Assembly (NCBI GenBank): GCA_002375765.1
Contig: DFMV01000061.1
Location: forward strand, 34,805-45,712
Direction of reading: 5' to 3'
DNA from: Rhizobiales bacterium UBA3584
GTDB taxonomy: Bacteria; Pseudomonadota; Alphaproteobacteria; Rhizobiales; Devosiaceae
Length of the DNA stretch: 10,908 bases
Under the pieces are notes generated by a model, which saw nothing but the letters and a program-made list of their open reading frames with translations, was not told the DNA's origin and searched no databases. Shown here one piece after another: positions 1 to 5,817 of this stretch. The stretch's first letter is position 1. Every line of letters begins with the position of its first letter. A program made the position numbers and the translations under genes.

Positions 1-621
1 AAATGCCAGCCGATGGCCAGCGTGGGGCATGGAGCCGATGTAGGGCTGCATCCGATTTCGACCTGGAACAATCCCGAGCCGGAGGTGGCGCTGATCGTTT
101 CGTCCAGGGGCGAAATCGTCGGAGCGACGCTGGGCAACGACGTCAATCTGCGTGACGTCGAGGGGCGCTCGGCGCTGCTGCTGGGCAAGGCCAAGGACAA
201 CAATGCCTCTGCGGCGCTGGGGCCGTTCATCAGGCTGTTTGACGGCGATTTCTCGCTCGAGAGCGTCAAGCAGATGGAGGTCGGGCTCGAGGTTGTGGGC
301 AAGGACGGCTTTGTTCTTACCGGCTCGTCTTCGATGAGCCAGATTTCCCGGACGCCTGAATCGCTGGTGGCGGCGGCGCTGGGGACCCATCACCAATATC
401 CGGACGGGCTGGCGCTCTATCTGGGGACGATGTTCGCGCCCGTTAAGGATCGCGAGGGCGCGGGGAAAGGGTTTACCCACAAGCTGGGGGATTTGGTGAC
501 GATTTCGACGCCGGCGCTGGGGGCGTTGGTCAATACGGTGCGGCTATCGACCGAATGCGCGCCCTGGACTTATGGGCCGAGGGCGCTGATGGGTGATCTG
601 GCCAAAGCCGGCTTGCTGTGA
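1..621 (+). CDS. FAH-family protein, XylX-like (probable 2-keto-3-deoxy-pentonate dehydratase), 5' truncated
   Basis: The frame is open from base 1 and 206 C-terminal residues are visible. The first ATG (base 13) is internal, because the codons before it (K-C-Q-P) continue the family pattern. The WNNPEPEV motif (visible residues 22-29) carries two acidic residues (E26, E28), and D47 follows in LGNDVNLRD; these fit the metal-binding acidic residues of the fumarylacetoacetate hydrolase fold. The stretch EGRSALLLGKAKDNNAS and the late HHQYPDG and GFTHKLGD segments closely resemble Caulobacter XylX as I remember it. XylX dehydrates 2-keto-3-deoxy-D-xylonate to 2-oxoglutarate semialdehyde in the Weimberg pathway and is about 385 residues long, so roughly half the gene lies upstream. 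The neighbouring dehydrogenases support sugar-acid catabolism. The exact substrate (xylonate, arabonate or a related acid) cannot be read from sequence. Another FAH-family hydrolase is the main alternative. Confidence 0.8.
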   Translation, partial: KCQPMASVGHGADVGLHPISTWNNPEPEVALIVSSRGEIVGATLGNDVNLRDVEGRSALLLGKAKDNNASAALGPFIRLFDGDFSLESVKQMEVGLEVVGKDGFVLTGSSSMSQISRTPESLVAAALGTHHQYPDGLALYLGTMFAPVKDREGAGKGFTHKLGDLVTISTPALGALVNTVRLSTECAPWTYGPRALMGDLAKAGLL

Positions 622-688
622 AATCGTTAAAGTGCGCGAGCCCGAGGGCTTGGTTTGCAGTCCGCACCAATATTGAACAGGTAGCTTG

Positions 689-1630
689 ATGGCCGAACCC
701 ATTCTGACATTCGATACGATGCTCGAGCCGATCGGTTCGGATCTGGCGGCGCGCTATGAACTGATTTCTGCGGACGATCCCCAGGCGCTGACGCGGCTTT
801 CCGAGTTCCGCGCAGCGATCACCAATGGCGGTCTGGGGATGGAAAGCGAGTGGATCGAAAAGCTGCCCAATCTTTCATTGATCGCCGTAAACGGGGTGGG
901 GACCGACAGGATCGATCTCGATCTTTGCGCGTCGCGATCCATTCATGTGGCGACAACGCTGGGCGTGCTGACCGACGATGTGGCCGATATGGCGATGGGG
1001 CTGGTGATTGCGGCGCTGCGCGAATTGGGGCAGGGGCTTGATTTCGTGCGTTCGGGCGACTGGGCGCAGGGCAAGAAGATGAAGCTGGCGCGATCGCTCG
1101 CGGGGAAAAAACTCGGCATTGTCGGGCTGGGGGCCATCGGGCAGGCGATCGGGGAGCGGGCGCAAGCCTTCAAATTCGATATCGGGTTCTGGAACCGGTC
1201 GGAAAAATCGGTCGATGGCTGGAGGGCGTTCGATACACCTGTTGCGCTGGCACAATGGGCCGATGTGCTTGTTGTTGCCGTGGCGGCGACACCCCAGACG
1301 CAAGCCATGATCGATAAGACGGTGCTGGACGCGTTGGGACCGGATGGGTTCGTGGTCAACATCGCGCGCGGCAGCGTGATCGAGGAAGGGGCGTTGCTCG
1401 ATGCGCTCGAAGCGGGGGCCATCGCGGGAGCGGGGCTGGACGTTTTTCTGAACGAGCCGCAGATCGATGCGCGGTTCCTGGACCTCGATAACGTGTTCCT
1501 CGTGCCCCATCAGGGCAGTGCGACAGTTGAAACGCGCACCGGGATGGCGCAGACGGTCAAGGACAATGTCGATGCGTTTTTCGCCGGCAAAGTGCCACCG
1601 ACATCGATCACTGCAAAACACTTCGGCTGA
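689..1630 (+). CDS. D-2-hydroxyacid dehydrogenase (glyoxylate/hydroxypyruvate reductase type)
   Basis: This 313-residue cytoplasmic oxidoreductase probably interconverts a 2-oxo acid and a D-2-hydroxy acid; glyoxylate or hydroxypyruvate are likely substrates. The NAD(P) fold shows GLGAIG at residues 146-151. After the second strand comes NRS (169-171) where NAD-specific enzymes have an acidic residue, which suggests NADPH preference. The catalytic Arg-Glu-His triad is present: R227 in IARGS, E256 in LNEP and H274 in VPHQG. VGTDRIDLD (70-78) is the usual substrate-domain segment. Length is normal for the family. ATG at 689 is preferred; an in-frame TTG at 686 adds one residue. The upstream ribosome-binding site is weak (AGGTAG-like, near 679-684). 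It starts 67 bp after the FAH-family gene and ends 43 bp before the SDR gene, so the three are probably co-transcribed. It may reduce a short product of sugar-acid breakdown, which is inference. Confidence 0.9.
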   Translation: MAEPILTFDTMLEPIGSDLAARYELISADDPQALTRLSEFRAAITNGGLGMESEWIEKLPNLSLIAVNGVGTDRIDLDLCASRSIHVATTLGVLTDDVADMAMGLVIAALRELGQGLDFVRSGDWAQGKKMKLARSLAGKKLGIVGLGAIGQAIGERAQAFKFDIGFWNRSEKSVDGWRAFDTPVALAQWADVLVVAVAATPQTQAMIDKTVLDALGPDGFVVNIARGSVIEEGALLDALEAGAIAGAGLDVFLNEPQIDARFLDLDNVFLVPHQGSATVETRTGMAQTVKDNVDAFFAGKVPPTSITAKHFG

Positions 1631-1660
1631 TTTGCCCGGTAAAGTGGCGGAAAGATAACA

Positions 1661-1667
1661 GGAGAGG
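1661..1667 (+). promoter_or_regulatory. Strong ribosome binding site of the SDR gene
   Basis: GGAGAGG lies 6 bases before the ATG at 1674. It fixes that start codon and is clearly the best Shine-Dalgarno match in the catabolic cluster. Confidence 0.8.
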
Positions 1668-1673
1668 TCCGGG

Positions 1674-2435
1674 ATGGGCGATCACTTCGGATCGTTGAGC
1701 GGAAAGCGTGTGCTCTATACGGGGGCGGCGGGCGGACTGGGCCTGCCCACAAGGCTGAAACTGCTTGAAGCGGGCGCGCATGTGGTCGTCCTGGACAACG
1801 ATCCGCAAAAGATTGCGCAACTGGAAGCGGCGGCCGGCGGTGCGGCGGGGCTGAAGGTGGCGCTGTGCGATCTTTCCGATCTGGAGGGGTTGCACGCCAC
1901 GCTCGATGGGCTGATCGCCAGCGATGGCGGGTTTGATGTCGTTATCAACAACGCGGCGATCTATCCTTCAAAGCCGTTTGAAGATTTCACGCTGGCCGAG
2001 ATGCAATTGGTGCACAGGATCAATGTGGAGGCGGCGCTGGTGTGCGTGATGGCGGCGTTGCCCTCGATGAAGGCCAAAGGCTGGGGGCGGATTATCAATA
2101 TCTCCTCGATCACGGTGGCGGGGGCGTGGGACAATCTGGTGCCCTATGTGCAATCGAAAGCCGCGCTGATCGGGTTGGCGCGGGGGTGGGCGCGCGAGTT
2201 CGGGGGGTATGGAATTACCGTCAACGCGATTGCGCCGGGGGCGTTTCCGACCGATGCCGAGGCGATCCATCCCGACCGCGAGGCTTATGAAAAGCGCATC
2301 ATCGACAGCCAGGCAATCAAGCGGCGGGGGCGGGCGGACGATATCGCCAATGCACTGATGTTTCTGGCGTCGGATGCCGCGGGGTTCATCACGGGTCAGA
2401 CCCTCAATGTGGATGGCGGCTGGATCATGAAGTAG
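1674..2435 (+). CDS. Short-chain dehydrogenase/reductase (probable sugar/polyol dehydrogenase)
   Basis: A complete classical SDR of 253 residues. The cofactor motif TGAAGGLG is at 16-23, with D41 at the end of the second strand (VVVLDND), pointing to NAD(H) rather than NADP(H). NNAA is at 92-95 and the structural Asn is N117. The catalytic residues are S145 (NISSI), Y158 and K162 (YVQSK), with the expected 13-residue Ser-Tyr spacing. The C-terminal ITGQTLNVDGGW is standard. Next to an XylX-like dehydratase, a likely role is the first step of a non-phosphorylative pathway, oxidising an aldose to its lactone, or another step in sugar or polyol oxidation. SDR substrate cannot be assigned from motifs alone. 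A good ribosome-binding site fixes the start. No clear U-tract terminator follows, though a hairpin occurs about 36 bp after the stop. Confidence 0.9.
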   Translation: MGDHFGSLSGKRVLYTGAAGGLGLPTRLKLLEAGAHVVVLDNDPQKIAQLEAAAGGAAGLKVALCDLSDLEGLHATLDGLIASDGGFDVVINNAAIYPSKPFEDFTLAEMQLVHRINVEAALVCVMAALPSMKAKGWGRIINISSITVAGAWDNLVPYVQSKAALIGLARGWAREFGGYGITVNAIAPGAFPTDAEAIHPDREAYEKRIIDSQAIKRRGRADDIANALMFLASDAAGFITGQTLNVDGGWIMK

Positions 2436-2471
2436 GGCCAAGTGGCGATTGTTCCCCTGTGACCGATTTTG

Positions 2472-2487
2472 CCAGTCTGCAGGCTGG
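2472..2487. other. Hairpin after the SDR gene, possible weak transcription end
   Basis: CCAGTC and GGCTGG can pair around a TGCA loop with one G-U wobble. TTT on the left and AAA on the right extend the stem weakly. No U-tract follows, so it is a poor Rho-independent terminator. It may stabilise the 3' end of the upstream transcript. Confidence 0.3.
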
Positions 2488-2549
2488 TCAAATACGGCTT
2501 TCCGTTGGCCGTACACCCGGCACCGCATGATCGTACCTGAGGCCTTGGT

Positions 2550-2573
2550 GGCTATGCCGACACTGTCATAGCC
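2550..2573. promoter_or_regulatory. Perfect inverted repeat GGCTATG-N10-CATAGCC, candidate operator
   Basis: Two perfect 7-base arms are separated by 10 bases, giving arm centres about 17 bases apart. This suits a dimeric regulator as well as an RNA hairpin. It lies about 88 bp before the exporter start. I do not recognise the motif. Confidence 0.35.
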
Positions 2574-2617
2574 GCGATATCGTGGGCTCGATCGCGCGCT
2601 GAACAGCCGGGCAATTA

Positions 2618-2631
2618 TTGACAATCGTCAA
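2618..2631. promoter_or_regulatory. CRP/FNR/FixK-type palindrome TTGACAATCGTCAA
   Basis: TTGAC-N4-GTCAA is a perfect dyad that fits the TTG-N8-CAA core recognised by the CRP/FNR superfamily (FnrL, FixK, NnrR/Dnr types in alphaproteobacteria). It ends 29 bases before the ATG at 2661. If an activator bound at the usual -41.5 position, transcription would begin near 2666, which would favour the later ATG at 2691 as exporter start. If it works as a repressor site, the earlier start is compatible. The match is visible; regulation is inferred. Confidence 0.45.
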
Positions 2632-2660
2632 AGTGGCCGCGCCGTGCTGTGGGAAAACCG

Positions 2661-4409
2661 ATGTCACGCGTGTTTTCCGGAACCACAATAATGGCATCAA
2701 ACGACAATAGCGGGCGCAAACGCCGCCGGCCCTCCGGGCGGGGCTCTGTTGTCGGCCTTGGACTTTTAAGCATAATTTCCAACCTGCTGCTGCTTACCGG
2801 CCCGCTGTTCATGCTCCAGATCTATGATCGGGTGCTTGCCAGCAAATCGGTGCCCACGCTAGTTGCCCTGACCGGACTGGTGGTGGGGCTTTACGGGTTC
2901 TATAGCGCTGTCGAGATCGTGCGCAGCCGGATGGCCACGCGATATTCAGTGCTTGCCGCGGCGCGGCTGACGCGTCCGGTCTTTTCCCAGGTCGTTGCCA
3001 CGAGCGCGTCTTCACGGCGGGGTTCGGATGGCGATCCGATCCGCGACGTTGAAACGCTGCGCCAGTTTCTGGCCGGAGCCGGGCCGATCGCGCTGCTCGA
3101 TCTGCCCTGGGTGCCGATCTATCTGTTTGTCGTCTTTGCCTTCCACCCCATGCTGGGCTGGCTCGCCATGGCCGGCGCCGGGGTTGTAACGGTGCTCATG
3201 ATCCTCAACGAATGGTCCTCGCGCGGGCCGTCGCGCGATGCCAATGCCGCCGCCAATGCCCGTCACAGCCAGCAGGCCGATATCGCGGCCAATGCCGAAG
3301 CCGTGCTGGCGATGGGCATGCGCGAAACGCTTGCCAATCGCTGGGAGGCGGCCAACACAAAGATGCTGATGACGCAGGCCCGCGCCGCGGACCGCGCGAC
3401 GACGTTCTCGGCGCTCACCAAAGGCTTCCGGCTGCTTTTGCAGTCAGCCGTTCTCGCCATGGGCGCCTATCTGGCCATCGGGGGCGAAATTTCAGCGGGA
3501 TTGATGATCGCAGCTTCCATCGTTACGGCGCGCGCGCTTTCTCCGGTTGAGCAGGCTGTTGCGAACTGGCGCGGCTTTGTTGCCGCGCGGCAGGCGAAAG
3601 CCCGGCTCAAGACAATCCTTGCCGAAGCGCGGGACACTCCCGAGCGCGTCGCGCTTCCCCTGCCCAAGGCGAGCCTTAGCGTTTTCGATCTTGCCGTTTC
3701 GCCATCGCGCGAAGGTCCGCCCTTGGTATCGGGGATCAGTTTCGCGCTCAAATCGGGCGAGGCGATGGGCGTTCTGGGGGTGTCGGGGTGCGGGAAATCA
3801 ACCCTCGTGCGTACGCTCATGGGAATCTGGCCGGCGCGGGCTGGTGTGGTCCGGCTCGACGGTTCGGAAGTCGGCCATTTCGATCCCGACCGGCTGGGCA
3901 TGGCGATCGGCTATCTGCCCCAGACGGTCGAGTTGTTTGCCGGAACGGTTGCGCAGAACATCGCCCGTTTCCGGCTCGAGGGCGAGTTTGAGGGGGTGCT
4001 CAAGGCGGCGCAGGCGGCGGGCGTGCATGAGATGATCGCGTCATTGCCCCATGGCTATGACACGCCGATCGGTCCGCAGGGCGCCATGCTCTCGGCCGGG
4101 CAGCGCCAGCGCATCGGGTTGGCGCGGGCACTTTATGGCGATCCGTTCCTGCTTGTGTTCGATGAGCCGAACTCCAATCTCGACGCTGCCGGAGATGCCG
4201 CGTGCAATGCCGCGATTGCCGGCGCCAAGGCGCGCGGGGCCATCGTCGTCATTGTCGCCCATCGGCCGACCGCGATCGCCGCGGTCGACACGATCCTGTT
4301 CCTGCAGGATGGCCGCCAGGCCGCCTTCGGCCCCAAGGATGCGGTGCTCGCATCGATCACGGCCCAACCGGCCTCCCTCGAAATTGCCCGGAAAGCGAGA
4401 CGGAAATGA
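2661..4409 (+). CDS. Type I secretion ABC permease/ATPase (PrtD family)
   Basis: The inner-membrane exporter subunit, 582 residues, of the usual PrtD/HlyB half-transporter layout without a C39 peptidase domain. Membrane segments start at about residues 33-53 (LLSIISNLLLLTGPLFMLQ), with others near 65-85, 150-190 and 265-300. The ATPase domain shows Walker A GVSGCGKST at 373-381, a Q-loop in GYLPQ, signature LSAGQRQRIGLARAL from 477, Walker B LLVFDEP near 500 and the H-loop His in VAHRP. A Cys sits inside Walker A and the signature is LSAGQ rather than LSGGQ; the lysine and main catalytic residues are kept. Start choices are GTG 2649, ATG 2661 (GGGAA five bases upstream, preferred) and ATG 2691. 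It overlaps the adaptor gene by 4 bp and probably exports the RTX protein encoded convergently downstream. Confidence 0.93.
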   Translation: MSRVFSGTTIMASNDNSGRKRRRPSGRGSVVGLGLLSIISNLLLLTGPLFMLQIYDRVLASKSVPTLVALTGLVVGLYGFYSAVEIVRSRMATRYSVLAAARLTRPVFSQVVATSASSRRGSDGDPIRDVETLRQFLAGAGPIALLDLPWVPIYLFVVFAFHPMLGWLAMAGAGVVTVLMILNEWSSRGPSRDANAAANARHSQQADIAANAEAVLAMGMRETLANRWEAANTKMLMTQARAADRATTFSALTKGFRLLLQSAVLAMGAYLAIGGEISAGLMIAASIVTARALSPVEQAVANWRGFVAARQAKARLKTILAEARDTPERVALPLPKASLSVFDLAVSPSREGPPLVSGISFALKSGEAMGVLGVSGCGKSTLVRTLMGIWPARAGVVRLDGSEVGHFDPDRLGMAIGYLPQTVELFAGTVAQNIARFRLEGEFEGVLKAAQAAGVHEMIASLPHGYDTPIGPQGAMLSAGQRQRIGLARALYGDPFLLVFDEPNSNLDAAGDAACNAAIAGAKARGAIVVIVAHRPTAIAAVDTILFLQDGRQAAFGPKDAVLASITAQPASLEIARKARRK

Positions 4410-5722
4410 CTGCAATCGATATCGAATATGTAACGGCGCGCAGCCTTGGCCGGCATGGGCTGCTCGGTTCGGTCGCCATTGTCGCACTTGTCGGCGGACT
4501 TGGATTGTGGGCGGCCGTCACCCCGTTATCGGGCGCCGTGATCGCGGGGGGCAGCGTTGTTGTCGATGGCGGCGTGCGGCGGGTCCAGCATCAGGAAGGC
4601 GGGATTGTCAGCGAAATCCTCGTGCGCAACGACGCCGAGGTCGAAGCCGGTCAGACCCTGGTTGTGCTGGATGGAACCTCGGTTGCGGCCAATATGGCCG
4701 TTATCGAGGCGCAGCTAGGGGAAGCCTATATACGCCAGGCCCGGCTGCTGGCCGAAGCGAGCAGCACACCGGCCATGCAGTGGACACCTCAACTCGATGC
4801 CTTGCCCAACAGGGAAGCCAATCGCGCGCTCTTTGTCGCCGAAAATCGTCTTCGCGCGTCCCGCGCCGCAGCGCTTTCGACCCAGGTGGGGCAATTGCGC
4901 GAACAGATCATCCAGCTGGAAAACCAGGTCGCTGGGCTCGATGCCCAGCGCACCGCGGTGATCGCGCAGACCGAGATCCTGGGTGAACAGCTCGAAAGGC
5001 TGGAAACGCTTTTGTCCCAGGGGCTGACCGAAGCGAGCCGGGTCACCGATCTGCGGCGCCAGATTGCGCAGCTCGAAGGAGAAAGCGCGCGCATCACCAC
5101 CGAGATCGCCCGGGGCAATGCGGCGACGGCCGAGCGGCGGCTGGAGATCTCCCAGGTTCAGGAATCCTATCAAAGCGAGGTGTTGGGGGAGCTCCAGCAG
5201 ACCGGCCAGCAGATTGCCGAGCTTGAGCAGCAACGGATTGCAGCCCAGGATCGGCTCGACAGGCTCGTCATACGCGCGCCGATTTCCGGTATCGTGCATC
5301 AGATGCAGGTCGCAACGCTCGGGGGTATTGCAGGGGCCGGCGAAACGCTCATGCAGATCGTACCGCAGGACGATGAGATCATGGTCGATGTGCGCGTCAA
5401 TCCGCTCGATATCGACAAACTTGCCATCGAACAGGACGTGACCTTGCGGCTTTCAAGCTTCAACTCGCGCTCGACGCCCGAGCTGGTGGGGCTGGTGGAC
5501 CGGATTTCTCCGGATCTGACCCGCGACAGTGCATCGGGCACCCAGTTCTATGTGGTGAGAGTTCGCCTGCCCGATGACGAGCTCGACCGACTGCCCGAAA
5601 CAGCACGGCTGATACCGGGGATGCCGGTCGAGGCCTTTTTTACGACCGGGGAAAGGACGGTGCTGAGCTATCTGGCCAAGCCAGTCATGGACCAGCTCTC
5701 GTTCGCGTTCCGCGAGGACTGA
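4406..5722 (+). CDS. Type I secretion membrane-fusion protein (HlyD/PrtE family)
   Basis: A 438-residue periplasmic adaptor that links the inner-membrane ABC transporter to a TolC-like outer-membrane channel. A short cytoplasmic N-terminus precedes one membrane segment at about 18-38. A lipoyl-type half-domain follows (residues ~50-90, GGVRRVQHQEGGIVSEI). A long Gln/Glu/Leu-rich coiled coil covers ~100-290 (repeated QLREQIIQLENQV-like heptads). The second half-domain begins at RLVIRAPISG, and the C-terminal beta domain ends with GMPVEAFFTTGERTVLSYL, typical of the family. ATG at 4406 overlaps the stop of the ABC gene (ATGA), indicating translational coupling. The same frame is open further upstream inside the ABC gene, but that part encodes an unrelated sequence and the family N-terminus begins at the ATG. 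No outer-membrane partner is in the window, so a TolC homologue encoded elsewhere is likely used. Confidence 0.93.
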   Translation: MTAIDIEYVTARSLGRHGLLGSVAIVALVGGLGLWAAVTPLSGAVIAGGSVVVDGGVRRVQHQEGGIVSEILVRNDAEVEAGQTLVVLDGTSVAANMAVIEAQLGEAYIRQARLLAEASSTPAMQWTPQLDALPNREANRALFVAENRLRASRAAALSTQVGQLREQIIQLENQVAGLDAQRTAVIAQTEILGEQLERLETLLSQGLTEASRVTDLRRQIAQLEGESARITTEIARGNAATAERRLEISQVQESYQSEVLGELQQTGQQIAELEQQRIAAQDRLDRLVIRAPISGIVHQMQVATLGGIAGAGETLMQIVPQDDEIMVDVRVNPLDIDKLAIEQDVTLRLSSFNSRSTPELVGLVDRISPDLTRDSASGTQFYVVRVRLPDDELDRLPETARLIPGMPVEAFFTTGERTVLSYLAKPVMDQLSFAFRED

Positions 5723-5746
5723 GGCAGCGGGAAGATTTGGGGGAAG

Positions 5747-5770
5747 GGGGGCTTTGGAGCCCCCTTTTTT
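5747..5770 (+). terminator. Rho-independent terminator of the secretion operon
   Basis: GGGGGC and GCCCCC pair around the loop TTTGGA and are followed by six T. It lies 24 bases after the adaptor stop codon. On the other strand the A/T context is too weak for efficient termination. Confidence 0.9.
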
Positions 5771-5783
5771 GTGCGAAATGGGG

Positions 5784-5810
5784 AAAGAAGCGGCGCCCAA
5801 TGCGGCGCCG
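5784..5810 (-). terminator. Probable terminator of the giant RTX gene
   Basis: The arms CGGCGCC (5791-5797) and GGCGCCG (5804-5810) form a 7-bp GC stem with a 6-base loop. Read on the - strand it starts 7 bases after the stop codon and is followed by CTTCTTT, an imperfect U-tract. The position suits termination of the convergent gene. Strength is uncertain. Confidence 0.55.
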
Positions 5811-5817
5811 TTTCGGA

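Larger units (their letters stand above)
2436..2660. promoter_or_regulatory. Intergenic control region upstream of the type I secretion operon
   Basis: About 225 bp lie between the SDR stop and the exporter start. I see no credible small gene here. The stretch carries three separate dyads, listed individually, and must hold the exporter promoter unless the exporter is transcribed from the catabolic cluster. I could not find a convincing -35/-10 pair of the usual alphaproteobacterial type. Confidence 0.5.

Noticed and set aside
639..650. AGCCC-GA-GGGCT hairpin between the FAH-family and hydroxyacid dehydrogenase genes
   Set aside because: The stem is very short, the loop tight and the T-run weak (TGGTTT), so termination inside the likely operon is not supported.
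1968..2624. A 218-residue - strand frame across the SDR gene and the spacer
   Set aside because: Most of it is antisense to the SDR gene, composition is Arg/His/Pro-rich, and no ribosome-binding site or family resemblance is seen.
4202..4405. A 68-residue N-terminal extension of the adaptor gene
   Set aside because: It lies inside the ABC gene in another frame and is unrelated to HlyD sequences; the family N-terminus starts at the ATG at 4406.
4051..4986. A 311-residue + strand frame spanning the ABC/adaptor junction
   Set aside because: It overlaps two confidently assigned genes in another frame and its product is low-complexity Arg/Pro/Ser-rich.
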